Shown here in pieces: positions 10,386 to 19,440 of a stretch of DNA of 30,289 nt. The DNA lies in the NCBI GenBank assembly GCA_024364805.1, contig CM044501.1, positions 49,990,602 to 50,020,890 of the forward strand, written 5' to 3'. This DNA comes from Euprymna scolopes. Its lineage: Eukaryota > Mollusca > Cephalopoda > Sepiida > Sepiolidae. The position numbers and the translations under genes were made by a program. Position 1 is the stretch's first letter. Each line of letters begins with the position of its first letter. The notes beneath the pieces are model-generated. The model did not search any database. It saw only the letters and a program-made list of their open reading frames with translations, and was not told the origin of the DNA.

Positions 10386-10760
10386 TTCTTAATATAATAG
10401 ACGCTCCATTTAATAAACTTAGCCATTTACCTGTTTCTCTGACTCGTGTTTCTTAATTTCATTCTGGGACTATCCATTCATGTGAAATCTTTTTATCATT
10501 TTTTCTTTTACCTGCTATTCCCCTTACCTCACCTTTTTTTTTAACCAAGTAAGATCTGTGAGTTACTTGTGGTTTCATTAAATACTTTTGCATGCTAAAT
10601 GCGATCCCGCATTTTGCTAATGCCCTCTGATGAGAAGGAGAGTATTTCTTCGAAACTCCGCGGATTAAGGACTATCCACTTATCTTGTGCTTCTTTTTTA
10701 AAATTAAATATGTTTTTAACTCTTTTCAAGATGTTTTTTAACATGTTTTATTAATCATTT

Positions 10761-10762
<2 letters not shown>
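10386..10762 (+). mobile_element. PLE terminal-repeat remnant with hammerhead-like motif
   Basis: At 10624-10670 the parts of a hammerhead occur in order. CCT (10624-10626) pairs with AGG (10668-10670) as proximal stem I. CTGATGA is at 10627-10633. GAAG (10634-10637) pairs with CTTC (10648-10651) as stem II. GAA is at 10652-10654, a short stem III includes TCC/GGA, and A10667 is the cleavage residue. Stem III contains a C-T mismatch and distal stem I is not obvious, so it is weaker than the ribozyme at 3509. Such motifs sit in PLE terminal repeats. A (TA)n tract follows directly. Confidence 0.5.
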
Positions 10763-10817
<55 letters not shown>

Positions 10818-10825
10818 AATATATA
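10763..10825. repeat. (TA)n microsatellite
   Basis: A TA run with a few AAATA interruptions. It separates the PLE remnant from the first Helitron-like unit. Confidence 0.95.
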
Positions 10826-11239
10826 TATAAGTGAAAGTGTCTGTCCGTCTGTGTGTCTGTGTGTGTACATTTCCCGACGCAATAATTCTGTCAATTTTCA
10901 GTCTACAGACTCGAAATTAGGTTAACAGGGTACTGATATTTGAGAAAATCCTTGTAATCCGTTTTCGGCCAGAAATGCGGCTGTTAAGGGGTAAAAGTTC
11001 GACGATTTGACCTTTGAGAACTCTACAAAACTCCTCCGACAATTTTGGGTATAAACAATTGAAATTTTAGATATAAGTTCCATGGACATGGATCTAACTA
11101 AATAACTTGATTTGAGCGCTAAACTATAAATTTTAAGGGGTCATAATAGGGATTAAACTTTAACAAAAATTGACCGTTTTTTTGTTTTGCACAGCATATA
11201 CCTCCAAACACCCGGGTAACGCCGGCCACCCATGCTAGT
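10826..11239 (+). mobile_element. Helitron-like non-autonomous unit, copy 1
   Basis: First of three tandem copies of a roughly 420-bp unit. It starts with AAGTGAAAGTGTCTGTCCG, carries the shared internal words ATTTCCCGACGCAATAA and TACAGACTCGAAATT, and ends with ACACCCGGGTAACGCCGG followed by CATGCTAGT. A GC-rich imperfect hairpin shortly before a terminal CTAGT (CTRRT consensus) is the 3' signature of Helitron-type rolling-circle transposons. No Rep/helicase is encoded. The minus-strand frame 11119-11325 inside it is incidental. Confidence 0.7.
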
Positions 11240-11660
11240 ATATCTATAAAAGTGAACGCGTCTGTGTATGTGTGTCTGTGTATCTGTCTTTCTGTGTACA
11301 TTTCCCTACGCAATAACTCTATCAATTTTAAATCTACAGACTCGAAATTTGATATACAGGGTACTGCGATTTGGGAAAATCGATGTGATCAGTTCTCGGC
11401 CAGAAATTCCGCAGTTAAGGGGTCAAAGTTCAACGATTTGGCATTTGAGAACTCTACCAAACTCCTCCGACAATTTTGGGTCTACACACTTGAAATTTTA
11501 GATATAGGTTCCTTGGACATGGATCTAACTTAATAATCTGAGTTTAGCCCAAAAATGTTAAGGGGTCATAATAGGGGTCAAATTTAAAAAAACTTACCCC
11601 TTTTTTTTTGCTCAGCATACACCTCCAAACACCCGGGCAACGCTGGTCTGAAATGCTAGT
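11240..11660 (+). mobile_element. Helitron-like non-autonomous unit, copy 2
   Basis: Second tandem copy, with the terminal CTAGT at 11656-11660, exactly 421 bases after the CTAGT of copy 1. It begins TATCTATAAAAGTGAACGCG and shares the same ordered blocks, including ACTCCTCCGACAATTTTGGG and CCATGGACATGGATCTAAC (CTTGG in this copy). The two plus-strand frames in it (11252-11533 and 11268-11501) are open by chance and have no known domain. Confidence 0.75.
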
Positions 11661-11936
11661 ATATCTATATATCTATAAAAGTGAACGTGTATGTGTGTAC
11701 ATTTCCCTACGCAATAACTCTGTCAATTTTTAGTCTACAGACTCGAAATTTGAAATACAGTGTACTGAAATTTGGGAAAATTTATGTGGTCGGTTTTCGG
11801 CCAGAAACTCCGCTATTAAGGGGTCAAAGTTAAACGACTTGACCTTTGAGAACGCTACCAAATGCCTCCGACAATCTGGGTCTAAACACTTGAAAGTTTA
11901 GTTATAGGTTCATTGGACATGGATCTAACTTAATAA
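11661..11936 (+). mobile_element. Helitron-like unit, copy 3, cut by the gap
   Basis: The third copy starts with a doubled ATATCTAT and AAAAGTGAACGTG. It follows the same block order up to GGACATGGATCTAACTTAATAA and then runs into the assembly gap. Its 3' end and any further copies are hidden. Confidence 0.75.
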
Positions 11937-12247
11937 NNNNNNNNNNNNNNNNNNNNNNNNNNNNNNNNNNNNNNNNNNNNNNNNNNNNNNNNNNNNNNNN
12001 NNNNNNNNNNNNNNNNNNNNNNNNNNNNNNNNNNNNNNNNNNNNNNNNNNNNNNNNNNNNNNNNNNNNNNNNNNNNNNNNNNNNNNNNNNNNNNNNNNNN
12101 NNNNNNNNNNNNNNNNNNNNNNNNNNNNNNNNNNNNNNNNNNNNNNNNNNNNNNNNNNNNNNNNNNNNNNNNNNNNNNNNNNNNNNNNNNNNNNNNNNNN
12201 NNNNNNNNNNNNNNNNNNNNNNNNNNNNNNNNNNNNNNNNNNNNNNN
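11937..12247. other. Assembly gap (311 N)
   Basis: A run of N of 311 bases. It falls inside the tandem Helitron-like array and is followed by a TA run (12248-12276), so it probably hides more repeat copies. Its true length may differ from the number of N. Confidence 0.99.
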
Positions 12248-12278
<31 letters not shown>

Positions 12279-12401
12279 CTTCTTATAGTTGTAAATTTGC
12301 ATGAGAGCATGTTAAGAAATGACTTCGGTAATAATTAATATTAAATTAAAAATTAAAATCAAACACTTGAAAATAACCTCAATTAAGCATTTACGCAACA
12401 T

Positions 12402-12606
12402 TTCAAAAATACAATATACTGATAAAAATACAATATACTGATAAAGTGCATTGTACTCATAAAAATACATTATACTCATAAAAATACAATATACTCATAA
12501 AAATTCAATGTACTTAAAAATACAATATACTTAAAAACACAATATACTCATGAAAATACCATATACTCATGAAATACAATATACTCATAAAAATACAATA
12601 TACTCA
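12402..12606. repeat. 19-bp minisatellite (ATAAAAATACAATATACTC)
   Basis: About ten imperfect copies of a unit close to ATAAAAATACAATATACTC run head to tail. Variants include TACTGATA, TACTCATG and a shorter TACTTAAA form. No coding potential. Confidence 0.9.
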
Positions 12607-13070
12607 TGGGAACTTAATTTGTTCATTATGTAATTCATTACTGATTATCTTCAATTAATTCGGCCATTCATTTAATTTCTATATCCGTCAACATCGTTTT
12701 GTTATTTCAGTTTTCCTTTAATTAATGCTTTTTTGCTGTCGGTTCTATGAGGGATTTATTTTATTTGCTATTAGATTATCTTTGGTATAATTCTTTTGCT
12801 GAGTCTCTTTGGAAATGTTATGCATAACTAGTAGCAATGACAAACTGGCCTGTCCATCAAACAAAAATGGTAAAAACTGACAATTATTTTGTAAAAGTTT
12901 ACTATATCTCTGATATTTCTTAAGTTATATTTATGGTAAATAAATGGTGATCAATTTTCTATGCAGTTCGGTTTAAATTATATATCAGTGTGTCGATGAT
13001 CATATTTAGATACTCAAAATATCTTGAAGAAAAGCTTCTGGTATATAAAGCGACTACGTTAACAGCTTAA
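12607..13070. other. Unassigned AT-rich sequence
   Basis: I see no gene, structured RNA or known repeat in this stretch. Confidence 0.4.
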
Positions 13071-13085
13071 ATGATTCACAGGAAG

Positions 13086-13193
13086 ACCAGTCGGAGCTCG
13101 GAACACAAGAAGCTTCTAAGTCTAAGTATCTCTCAGAAAACCACTCGGGACTTGAAACACAGGAAGCTGCTCTGGCTTAATCTTGGAGAAGTT
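13086..13193 (+). repeat. 54-bp imperfect tandem repeat inside a short open frame
   Basis: Two copies (13086-13139 and 13140-13193) share ACCAGTCGG/ACCACTCGG, GAACACAAGAAGCT/AAACACAGGAAGCT and TCTAAG/GGCTTA. The period of 54 is a multiple of three, so the open frame 13071-13265 contains two related 18-residue units (KTSRSSEHKKLLSLSISQ and KTTRDLKHRKLLWLNLGE). I recognise no family. It may be minisatellite DNA rather than a gene. Confidence 0.5.
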
Positions 13194-13265
13194 GCTATGG
13201 TTACCAGCAGCTCGTCAAAAGAAATTGTCGCTGCAATCCCTTTAAGATTGAGATTTTTAAGTTGA

Positions 13266-14300
13266 TTTTGAGAAATTTGGAACACAGTAATTTTATTATA
13301 ACTTTTGTTTTACTGAATGAAAATAAAAATTTTATTTTTCAAAATATAGCTGAGTAGGTGACTTATGGACTGTAAAAATAGTTTGAAATTTGGTCACAAA
13401 ATGATTGAGCGGTGTAGTTTTAAACAATTCTAAATGAGTAAAACTATCACTTAAACATATATTACAACACTACCATGTTTTAATAATATGGAGATATACA
13501 AGTTTTGCCAGGCGATCATATATGTGAAATAGCAACTCGTGTTAATTTTGTTCTGTAAGTGTTTTAACAAGATCATTTAGAGTGATCGATGCAGCGAGGT
13601 TCTTAAAAAAGAATTTAATCGGCATAGTAACGAGATGTAAGTCATGCCTCTGGGTTGATGTTTGGAATAGCACTGAAGTTGTTCTGAAAATTTCAAGTTT
13701 GAGAGGGAAATATAAATATGAACGTGTATTGTTTTATCGTGCGAGTTATTAAGAATAGAGGAATATACAAATATCGAAGTTATGAATACTCTTACTTGTT
13801 TCAACTCCTCATTTTGGCAGATAAGAAGACGTCAACAAACAGATTTGGAAATTTAGCATCAGTAAAATAAATTCGTCATAATACGAAAATATAATCATTT
13901 GAAATTGATGTTTTCTTTCGGCATTAAACCAGACAGTATATGTCGATTTGCTGTAGTAAAAACAAAACACACAAAAGTATAGCCATTTAGTAAATTTATT
14001 TAAAATGCAATTTATTTTATTGTTGGATAACACAGCTCTGCAAGAATCCTATAACTAATATTGGCTAATTCAAAGGTGTTGTTTCCAAAAATCATACTCA
14101 TTTTACCTGTTTAGCTCTAATTTTTTAGCTATGAAATGTCGCATTTATCATAAAAATCGTCTCTTTTAAGGAAATTTTGTAAAGAAATTACAAAAAATAA
14201 GACAAAGTTTTTCTAATATGAATTCATTGTTTTTTGTTTTGTTCTCATGAATAGAAAAACGGTTTTTACAACAGTATGACATAACAGATATGTGTAGGGC
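13266..14300. other. Unassigned AT-rich sequence
   Basis: Minus-strand frames at 13577-13804 and 13809-14033 have no recognisable motifs. They lie beyond the last recognisable part of the decayed minus-strand family copy at 14310-15430 and could be its eroded 3' end, but nothing shows this. Confidence 0.3.
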
Positions 14301-14309
14301 AAAAAGTTT

Positions 14310-15430
14310 CGTTATTTAAGAGCTTTTCGACAATATCTTTGTAATTTTCAGCTTTGTAATTTTCAAGAAATTTTTAACTACCACAAAAACCTTAACCAGC
14401 TAGCCAATTTAAATTCGTTCATTGAATGTACAAAATTTAAATCTTTATCAATTATCGATTTGAGGAATATCGAAAACACCAGCATTTAGTTTCTCAGTAC
14501 TTAATCCTGGATATGCAGATTAAATGTACTGAAAACATTGCCCAGGTTTATCAAGAGCTTAACATATTGTTTTTCATGAGTTTTGATGTATAAAGGAAGG
14601 AATATGATTTTTTTCGGTTAGAACAAGTTGATCATGAATGACGTTTCTTTCACAAAAATTAAGTTTGTCTTTAACATTAAGTTTGTCTTCAACAGGACAT
14701 TTTAAAAAACTTTTCCAATGATTTGTTTTATCCTTGCTTTCCCAATAGCACAAAAATCAAGTAAACTTTGTAGAACCACTTAGTTGTCCTAATAAAAAGG
14801 TTCCAATTTTTGAATCAACACAAATAAACCGTTGATGATTTTCATATTTCAGATGTGTTAAGACAGTTTATATAGCATCGTATGTTTCATTTAGTTTTGT
14901 TGTGTGTCCAGTAGGTATAGGTGCATACATATTAGAGTTATGTAAGAACACACATTTTAAACTTCTTTCCGAGCTGTCTATGAACAATTTCCATTCTTCT
15001 GTTTTATATTCTTTTACACATAAATTTAGGACAAATGCAGGAAAACCTACAGAAAAAAACAAATATGGCAATCTTTCAAAGAAATGAAAAAAAAATCTTC
15101 ATCCCGTGTTTAGTAAAAACTAATGTTTGTTCCAGGTTGCAAAAAATGTCTATCATAGAGTCGAGAACCTACGAATTCGAATGAATCGTTGGAGATGTTT
15201 AAATCTCTTATCAAATCGATAAGATCTTCTTGATCACACAATACAGGAATGGTGGTAGGTAATCTGAATCATTTGTATTGTCTCGTTTTTCAAAGTTTAT
15301 ATTTAAATTTAGGAAATCTAGGGATTTTCGCTTCATTTTATAAATTCCTGTTAAATAAATTGCATAAAAATAACAGATGTTGAAGTGATTTTGTGGCTCT
15401 CTCCAAATCATTGGAACTCCGAACCTTAAA
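14310..15430 (-). pseudogene. Decayed copy of an uncharacterised multi-copy animal protein family
   Basis: Reading the minus strand from 15411 downward, blocks appear in the order I remember for a large, unnamed family of predicted proteins repeated in Hydra, arthropods, molluscs and fish. They are MIWREPQNHFNICYFYAIYL (family 'WREPxNHxxDCYFC...TG'), DLIRDLNISNDSFEFVGSRL, LQPGTNISFY, EEWKLFIDSSERSLKCVFLH, NMYAPIPTGHTTKLNETYDA, FLLGQLSGSTKFTXFLCYWE (X marks a stop) and, near 14400, ENYKAENYKDIVEKLLNN. The family usually ends with an 'SEEQGERFHQDI' block, which I cannot find here. The copy is broken in many places and is not a working gene. High copy number suggests the family is carried by a mobile element, possibly as a transposase-like protein. 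That role is inference. An 18-bp duplication lies inside it. Confidence 0.6.
14658..14693. repeat. 18-bp tandem duplication
   Basis: ATTAAGTTTGTCTTTAAC (14658-14675) is followed by ATTAAGTTTGTCTTCAAC (14676-14693). On the minus strand it is in-frame and repeats the residues VKDKLN within the decayed family copy. Confidence 0.9.
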
Positions 15431-15956
15431 GATTTTCGAAAACCCTGTAGTCCATTGCCTCAAATACATGTTTGAAAACTATATACAGTCCCCAAGCATG
15501 TCTTGATAACTGAGATGCATACACATAAGTAAAATGATCATCAACAGTTTTAAAGAGATAGCATACTTACGTAGGTGAGAAAAAATGTGTTCAGTTTGAA
15601 AAAAAAGCAATACTTTTTAAACAAAACCTCAGACAGGTTTAATCAAGATATACATCTTTAAATAACTTTTTTCAATCTGACTTCCTGAAATTAAAAAGGG
15701 CAATATTTTCAGCATAAATAGATTATTGTTTTATGTCTTCAATATTTGTTTTTTGTACTTTCAAATCTACAAATTTTTTCTGTCTAAGTAAATAAATCCT
15801 TTACTAAAACAAAGATTTTGATGTCATTTTCCATTTTTCAAACTGTTGTTTTTTTCCAAACTGTATTGAATAAGTTGATTGTACATAAAATACCAAAGGC
15901 TTTCACTTAAACTAGTCCAAATGTATGTTTTTTTTTTTTAATTTATAGGCACATCA
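15431..15956. other. Unassigned AT-rich sequence before the mariner
   Basis: No gene. AAAGATTTTGATGTC near 15811-15825 recurs in inverted form on the other side of the mariner (GACATCAAAATCTTT near 17318-17332). The mariner may therefore have landed inside a loosely palindromic older sequence, but the shared word is only 15 bases. Confidence 0.3.
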
Positions 15957-15958
15957 TA

Positions 15959-17223
15959 CAAGGGGCGTGCAATAAGTGATTCCCCTGGTCTACTTCTAGT
16001 TGTCTGATCTAGCTGAAATTTAGCACGTGCAATGATTTATATCTCTACGTGTTATGTGACAAATTACAGCTCTGAACTAATTGTGGTTTCTGTTTTACAT
16101 GTGTTTGAACTGAGTCTGTTGTGAAATGGAGCCGGTTTAATGTCGAGCAGTGATCCGGTTTTTGTATTTGAAAGGACGCACACGACAGGAGACTTTTGAT
16201 GAAATGAAATAAACTCACAATGAGAATTCCCTTTGTAAAACGCTGGCATCGTGAATTCACACATGGCCGGAAGTCTGTAGAAACAGCTCCCAGACCTGGT
16301 CGCCCCCTTCTGCCATTGATGAGGCATCTATCCGTCAAGTTCAGGCTGACAATTTGGAAGATCGGCGCATTACTATTCGCCAAATAGCCCAAAATGTCAA
16401 GATTAGTACCGGGCCTGTGAGAACTATCATTCATGACCATTTGCATATGCATAAGGTGTCTGCCAGATGGATTCCCAGGTTGCTCACACCATTCCAGAAG
16501 CGAGAACGCGTCGAGTGCTCGAGGATAAATTTGGAGATGTACCAAGAAGATGAGTCAAAATTTTTCAAAAGACTGATTACACAGGATGAAACCTGGATCC
16601 ATCACTATGATCCAGTGGCCAAAGCCCAGTCACTTGGACTCACTACCTCCAAAGAAGGCTAAGGTGCAGCCCTCTGCTGGCAAGGTCATGCTCATAGTCT
16701 TCTAGAACTAGGACGGAGTAGTGATGGCAGATTTCCTGGCAAAAGGTACCACAATTACAGGAGCCTGTTATGCTCCACTTTTGAGGAAATTAAGGGAAGC
16801 TATCCAAATCAAGAGGCGGGGCAAGCTCAGCAGAGGAACCCTCCCCCTGAAGGACGACGCTCCGGTCCACAACTCGCATGTCACTAGATCAGAAGCACGG
16901 GCGTGTGCTTATGAAATCTTCCCCATCCTCCCTACTCTCTGACCTTGCACCCTCTGACTTTCACCTCTTTCCAGCCATGAATTTGTTTTTGAAAGGAAAG
17001 CGTTTCCCAGATGATGCAGCCTTGATTTCTGAAGTCACGTCGTGGTTGGAAGACCAACCTGGGGTATTCTACAAAAACGGTCTCCAGAGCTGCATCAAAC
17101 GATGGGAGAAATGCATAACTCTGGGTGGTTCCTATGTAGAGAAAGACTAATAACTGTGCAAAGTTCCGTTGCTCTACTGCTATGGGAAGTAAGTCAGGGG
17201 CATTATTTATTGCACGCCCCTCG
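15959..17223 (+). mobile_element. mariner-family DNA transposon, full length
   Basis: A 1265-bp element with terminal inverted repeats. The left end CAAGGGGCGTGCAATAAGTG and the inverted right end CGAGGGGCGTGCAATAAATA match over about 28 bases with a few differences. Both ends are flanked by the TA dinucleotide (15957-15958 and 17224-17225), the target duplication of Tc1/mariner elements. Length, TIRs and the enclosed D,D34D-type transposase remnant all agree. The clean ends suggest a younger insertion than the surrounding fossils, but the transposase is dead. Confidence 0.95.
16126..17150 (+). pseudogene. mariner transposase, inactivated
   Basis: The ATG at 16126 starts a reading that resembles the mariner N-terminus (CRAVIRFLYLKGRTRQETFD) but meets a stop at its fifth codon. 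A helix-turn-helix region follows (RRITIRQIAQNVKISTG, from 16360). RLLTPFQKRERV then precedes the first catalytic block ITQDETWIHHYDP, with Asp at 16585. The second Asp is in KDDAPVHNSH (16853) and the third in DLAPSDFHLF (16956). These aspartates are 103 bases apart. The D34D spacing needs 105, which fits two single-base losses near 16915-16940. The C-terminus LGGSYVEKD ends at TAA 17148-17150. Further stops lie at about 16660 and 16703. The usual length is about 345 residues. The protein resembles the SETMAR-like mariner group. It cannot encode a working cut-and-paste transposase. Confidence 0.92.
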
Positions 17224-17225
17224 TA

Positions 17226-18640
17226 TGTCTAAAAAGCTAGAGCTAATCAGATAAAATAATTGTCATTTTTTTTAAATCAGTGCATCAACAATTATAAGAA
17301 GTAACCCATAAACACAAGACATCAAAATCTTTTTTTGACTGTATAATTAATTTTATGGTTACAAAATAATAAAAAAAAAAATTCGTATAGACGTTTATTT
17401 CCTTTCTGGTCACGTCCGTATATTTTTTTACTAATGTTAATCTCTGTTATTCTTAATTTGAATGTCAGTGAATTTAGACCCTACTGTCAGTAAAGAGACC
17501 CATGCACGAATCAATTCCAATTAAAAACGTAAGGAGTGGATTAGCTGCTCATTAAGTCGATGTACGCGGATGGAACACAATAGTCTATTTGACAATTTCT
17601 CTGCCACTTACTTCCGTTCAGCTCCATATAACGAGTATGAACATGGCGGAAACGGACTGTTAGGAAACAGATGGACATTTTAGCTGTGATGAGGTCATTT
17701 TATACAGGATATTACTGTACGCGTTGCGTTTGTCGTGAAAAAGAGCTGGTAGTATAGGTCCGTATTAATGCGTAGCTTATAATGCACACATGTGAAATGT
17801 AATCAGTTATGTATATCTGCGGATAATCTACGTTCGATTCTTTTCAAATCTATCATTATACTTTATTTGCGGTGTTCGTATTATTTTGAAAATTGTTCAT
17901 TTGAAATAAATACAATAACAATATTTAATAACTTCTGACACGAGTGCACAACTGGAAAGCACACACATCTTTCATAATTAAATTAAAGTTATTACCCAAA
18001 CATTTAAAATATTCTCATCGAAAATGAAAAATAAATCGAAAATCACGTTCCAAACGAACTCACCGATAGATTGATAAAATGTGTTTGGATGATCCTTTTG
18101 AAGAAAACACCTTTTTAGAGAAAGCGGACTATATATCTATATACTTTTTAATCATAGCTAAGTATTGTTACATTACTATATTTTTTTGGGGGGGGGGAAT
18201 GTTGTTTGATCCCGGCTTGGAGGAAGTTTAAACCTATGATTATAATTGTTGTTTCTTACCTAAGTGATGCGACACTTTTAAATGGGTATCTTTATAGGTA
18301 GAATAACCTTCCTTGGTGTATCAAATTAAATAAATGGACTAATATAGATTATCAAAGTGATGTGTCTGTAGTCGATATAGGTGATGATAATAAATTCTGT
18401 CACATGATCTCTTAGCTACAGCAAACTAGGCTAAACATTTACGGACTGAAGTGAAAATTGACGGGGAATAAACCTTATATGTTCTGAAATTGATCCTAAG
18501 GGCAACAACATATAATCTTAAACCATTTTTTTTAAATCCACAAGATATAATCTTAAACCATTTTTATTTAAACATTGTTTTTTAAAATAAACATTTTTTT
18601 ATTTACTTTTTATTAACTTATTATTGTTAGGTGGAGGTTT
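17226..18640. other. Unassigned sequence
   Basis: No supported gene. At 17641-17652 the sequence GAACATGGCGGA resembles a YY1 site and opens a seven-codon frame (MAETDC, stop), without other promoter evidence. A run of T then G lies at 18181-18198. ATATAATCTTAAACCATTTTT occurs twice, 35 bases apart, around 18510-18566. Confidence 0.3.
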
Positions 18641-18641
18641 C

Positions 18642-19440
18642 TCGAACCATGGGGAAAACCTACAACTGTTTTGGGCTTCGCCAAATCTGTAATTCAGTTT
18701 CGGATGGAACATTGTTAAACCCAGTCGTGCTGGGAGGTTAATGTCAAAAAGTGTGTGTCAAAAATGACCACAAGACAAACAATTTTCTGTTTCTGTGAGA
18801 ATCCGGAAATCCCACAGCGAATGTGAATGCACCTGTTTCATTGGGATGGACCAATATTTGAGCGCTAAAGATGAGGTGGAATTTTCTGATTAGTTTTTGA
18901 TAAGGAAGATTTCGCCACAACTGCATCACTTACCTAAGTATAAATGTCACGAAACAACAAAAAATGACCAGAAAAAAGAATAGAACACGGCGATGAGAAA
19001 AAGACGCTGTTGAAAGAACGAGCCAGAGGTTCGGAGTGCCTTATTGGGACCCCTTCCTCGAGAGATAACGAGCACGTCGAAATATTCCGGCCGAGTAATT
19101 AATCCCCGTCGAAATCAAATGCGATGGTGTGCCAGAGAAAAAATTTCTCTTGCTAAGGTTAAAAAAAAGAGCTTACTGACAGTTCTGACCGCAACTTAGA
19201 TGAGAATTTTTTTCTTATGATTAGCTTTTTTTTATGATAAGCTTTTTTTAAAAATAAAATTAGCAGCTTACTGGCAGCTCAACTCGCAACTTAGATGCAA
19301 GGACGGGAACATTACTGCATGCGAACATTAGAGCCTTACCCTATCGTCCTTATTCTTTGTTCCTACTAATAACGAGAGTGGTGACTACTTTGAAAGAAAA
19401 CCGTTAGCCCACCGACACCTCCCTTAAAATAAAAGAAAGA
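18642..19440 (+). repeat. Dispersed repeat copy A, interrupted
   Basis: 18642-18885 aligns with 29731-29975 along its whole length, sharing words such as ACCATGGG, CTTCGCCAAATC, ATTGTTAAACC and ATTGGGAT; I estimate about 70-75% identity. The next part of copy B (from about 29975) matches 19330-19440 (TTACCCTATCG, CCGTTAGCCCACCGACA), so copy A is split by about 440 bases at 18886-19329. That intervening piece contains its own partial duplication: GAGCTTACTGACAGTTCTGA near 19170 resembles GCAGCTTACTGGCAGCTCAA near 19262. The family is unknown and no coding frame is shared. The minus-strand frame 18744-18929 is probably chance. Confidence 0.65.

Noticed and set aside
11252-11533. Plus-strand open frames in the Helitron-like unit
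   Set aside because: The frames are not conserved between the three tandem units and contain no known domain.
12402-12606. CRISPR-like array
   Set aside because: The repeats are contiguous 19-bp minisatellite units without unique spacers, in an animal-type genome.
16045-16545. 166-codon minus-strand open frame
   Set aside because: It lies entirely within the mariner, antisense to the transposase remnant, so it is a shadow frame.
17641-17662. Short exon or start at ATGGCGGAAACG
   Set aside because: The frame stops after six residues and no convincing splice donor or upstream promoter is visible.
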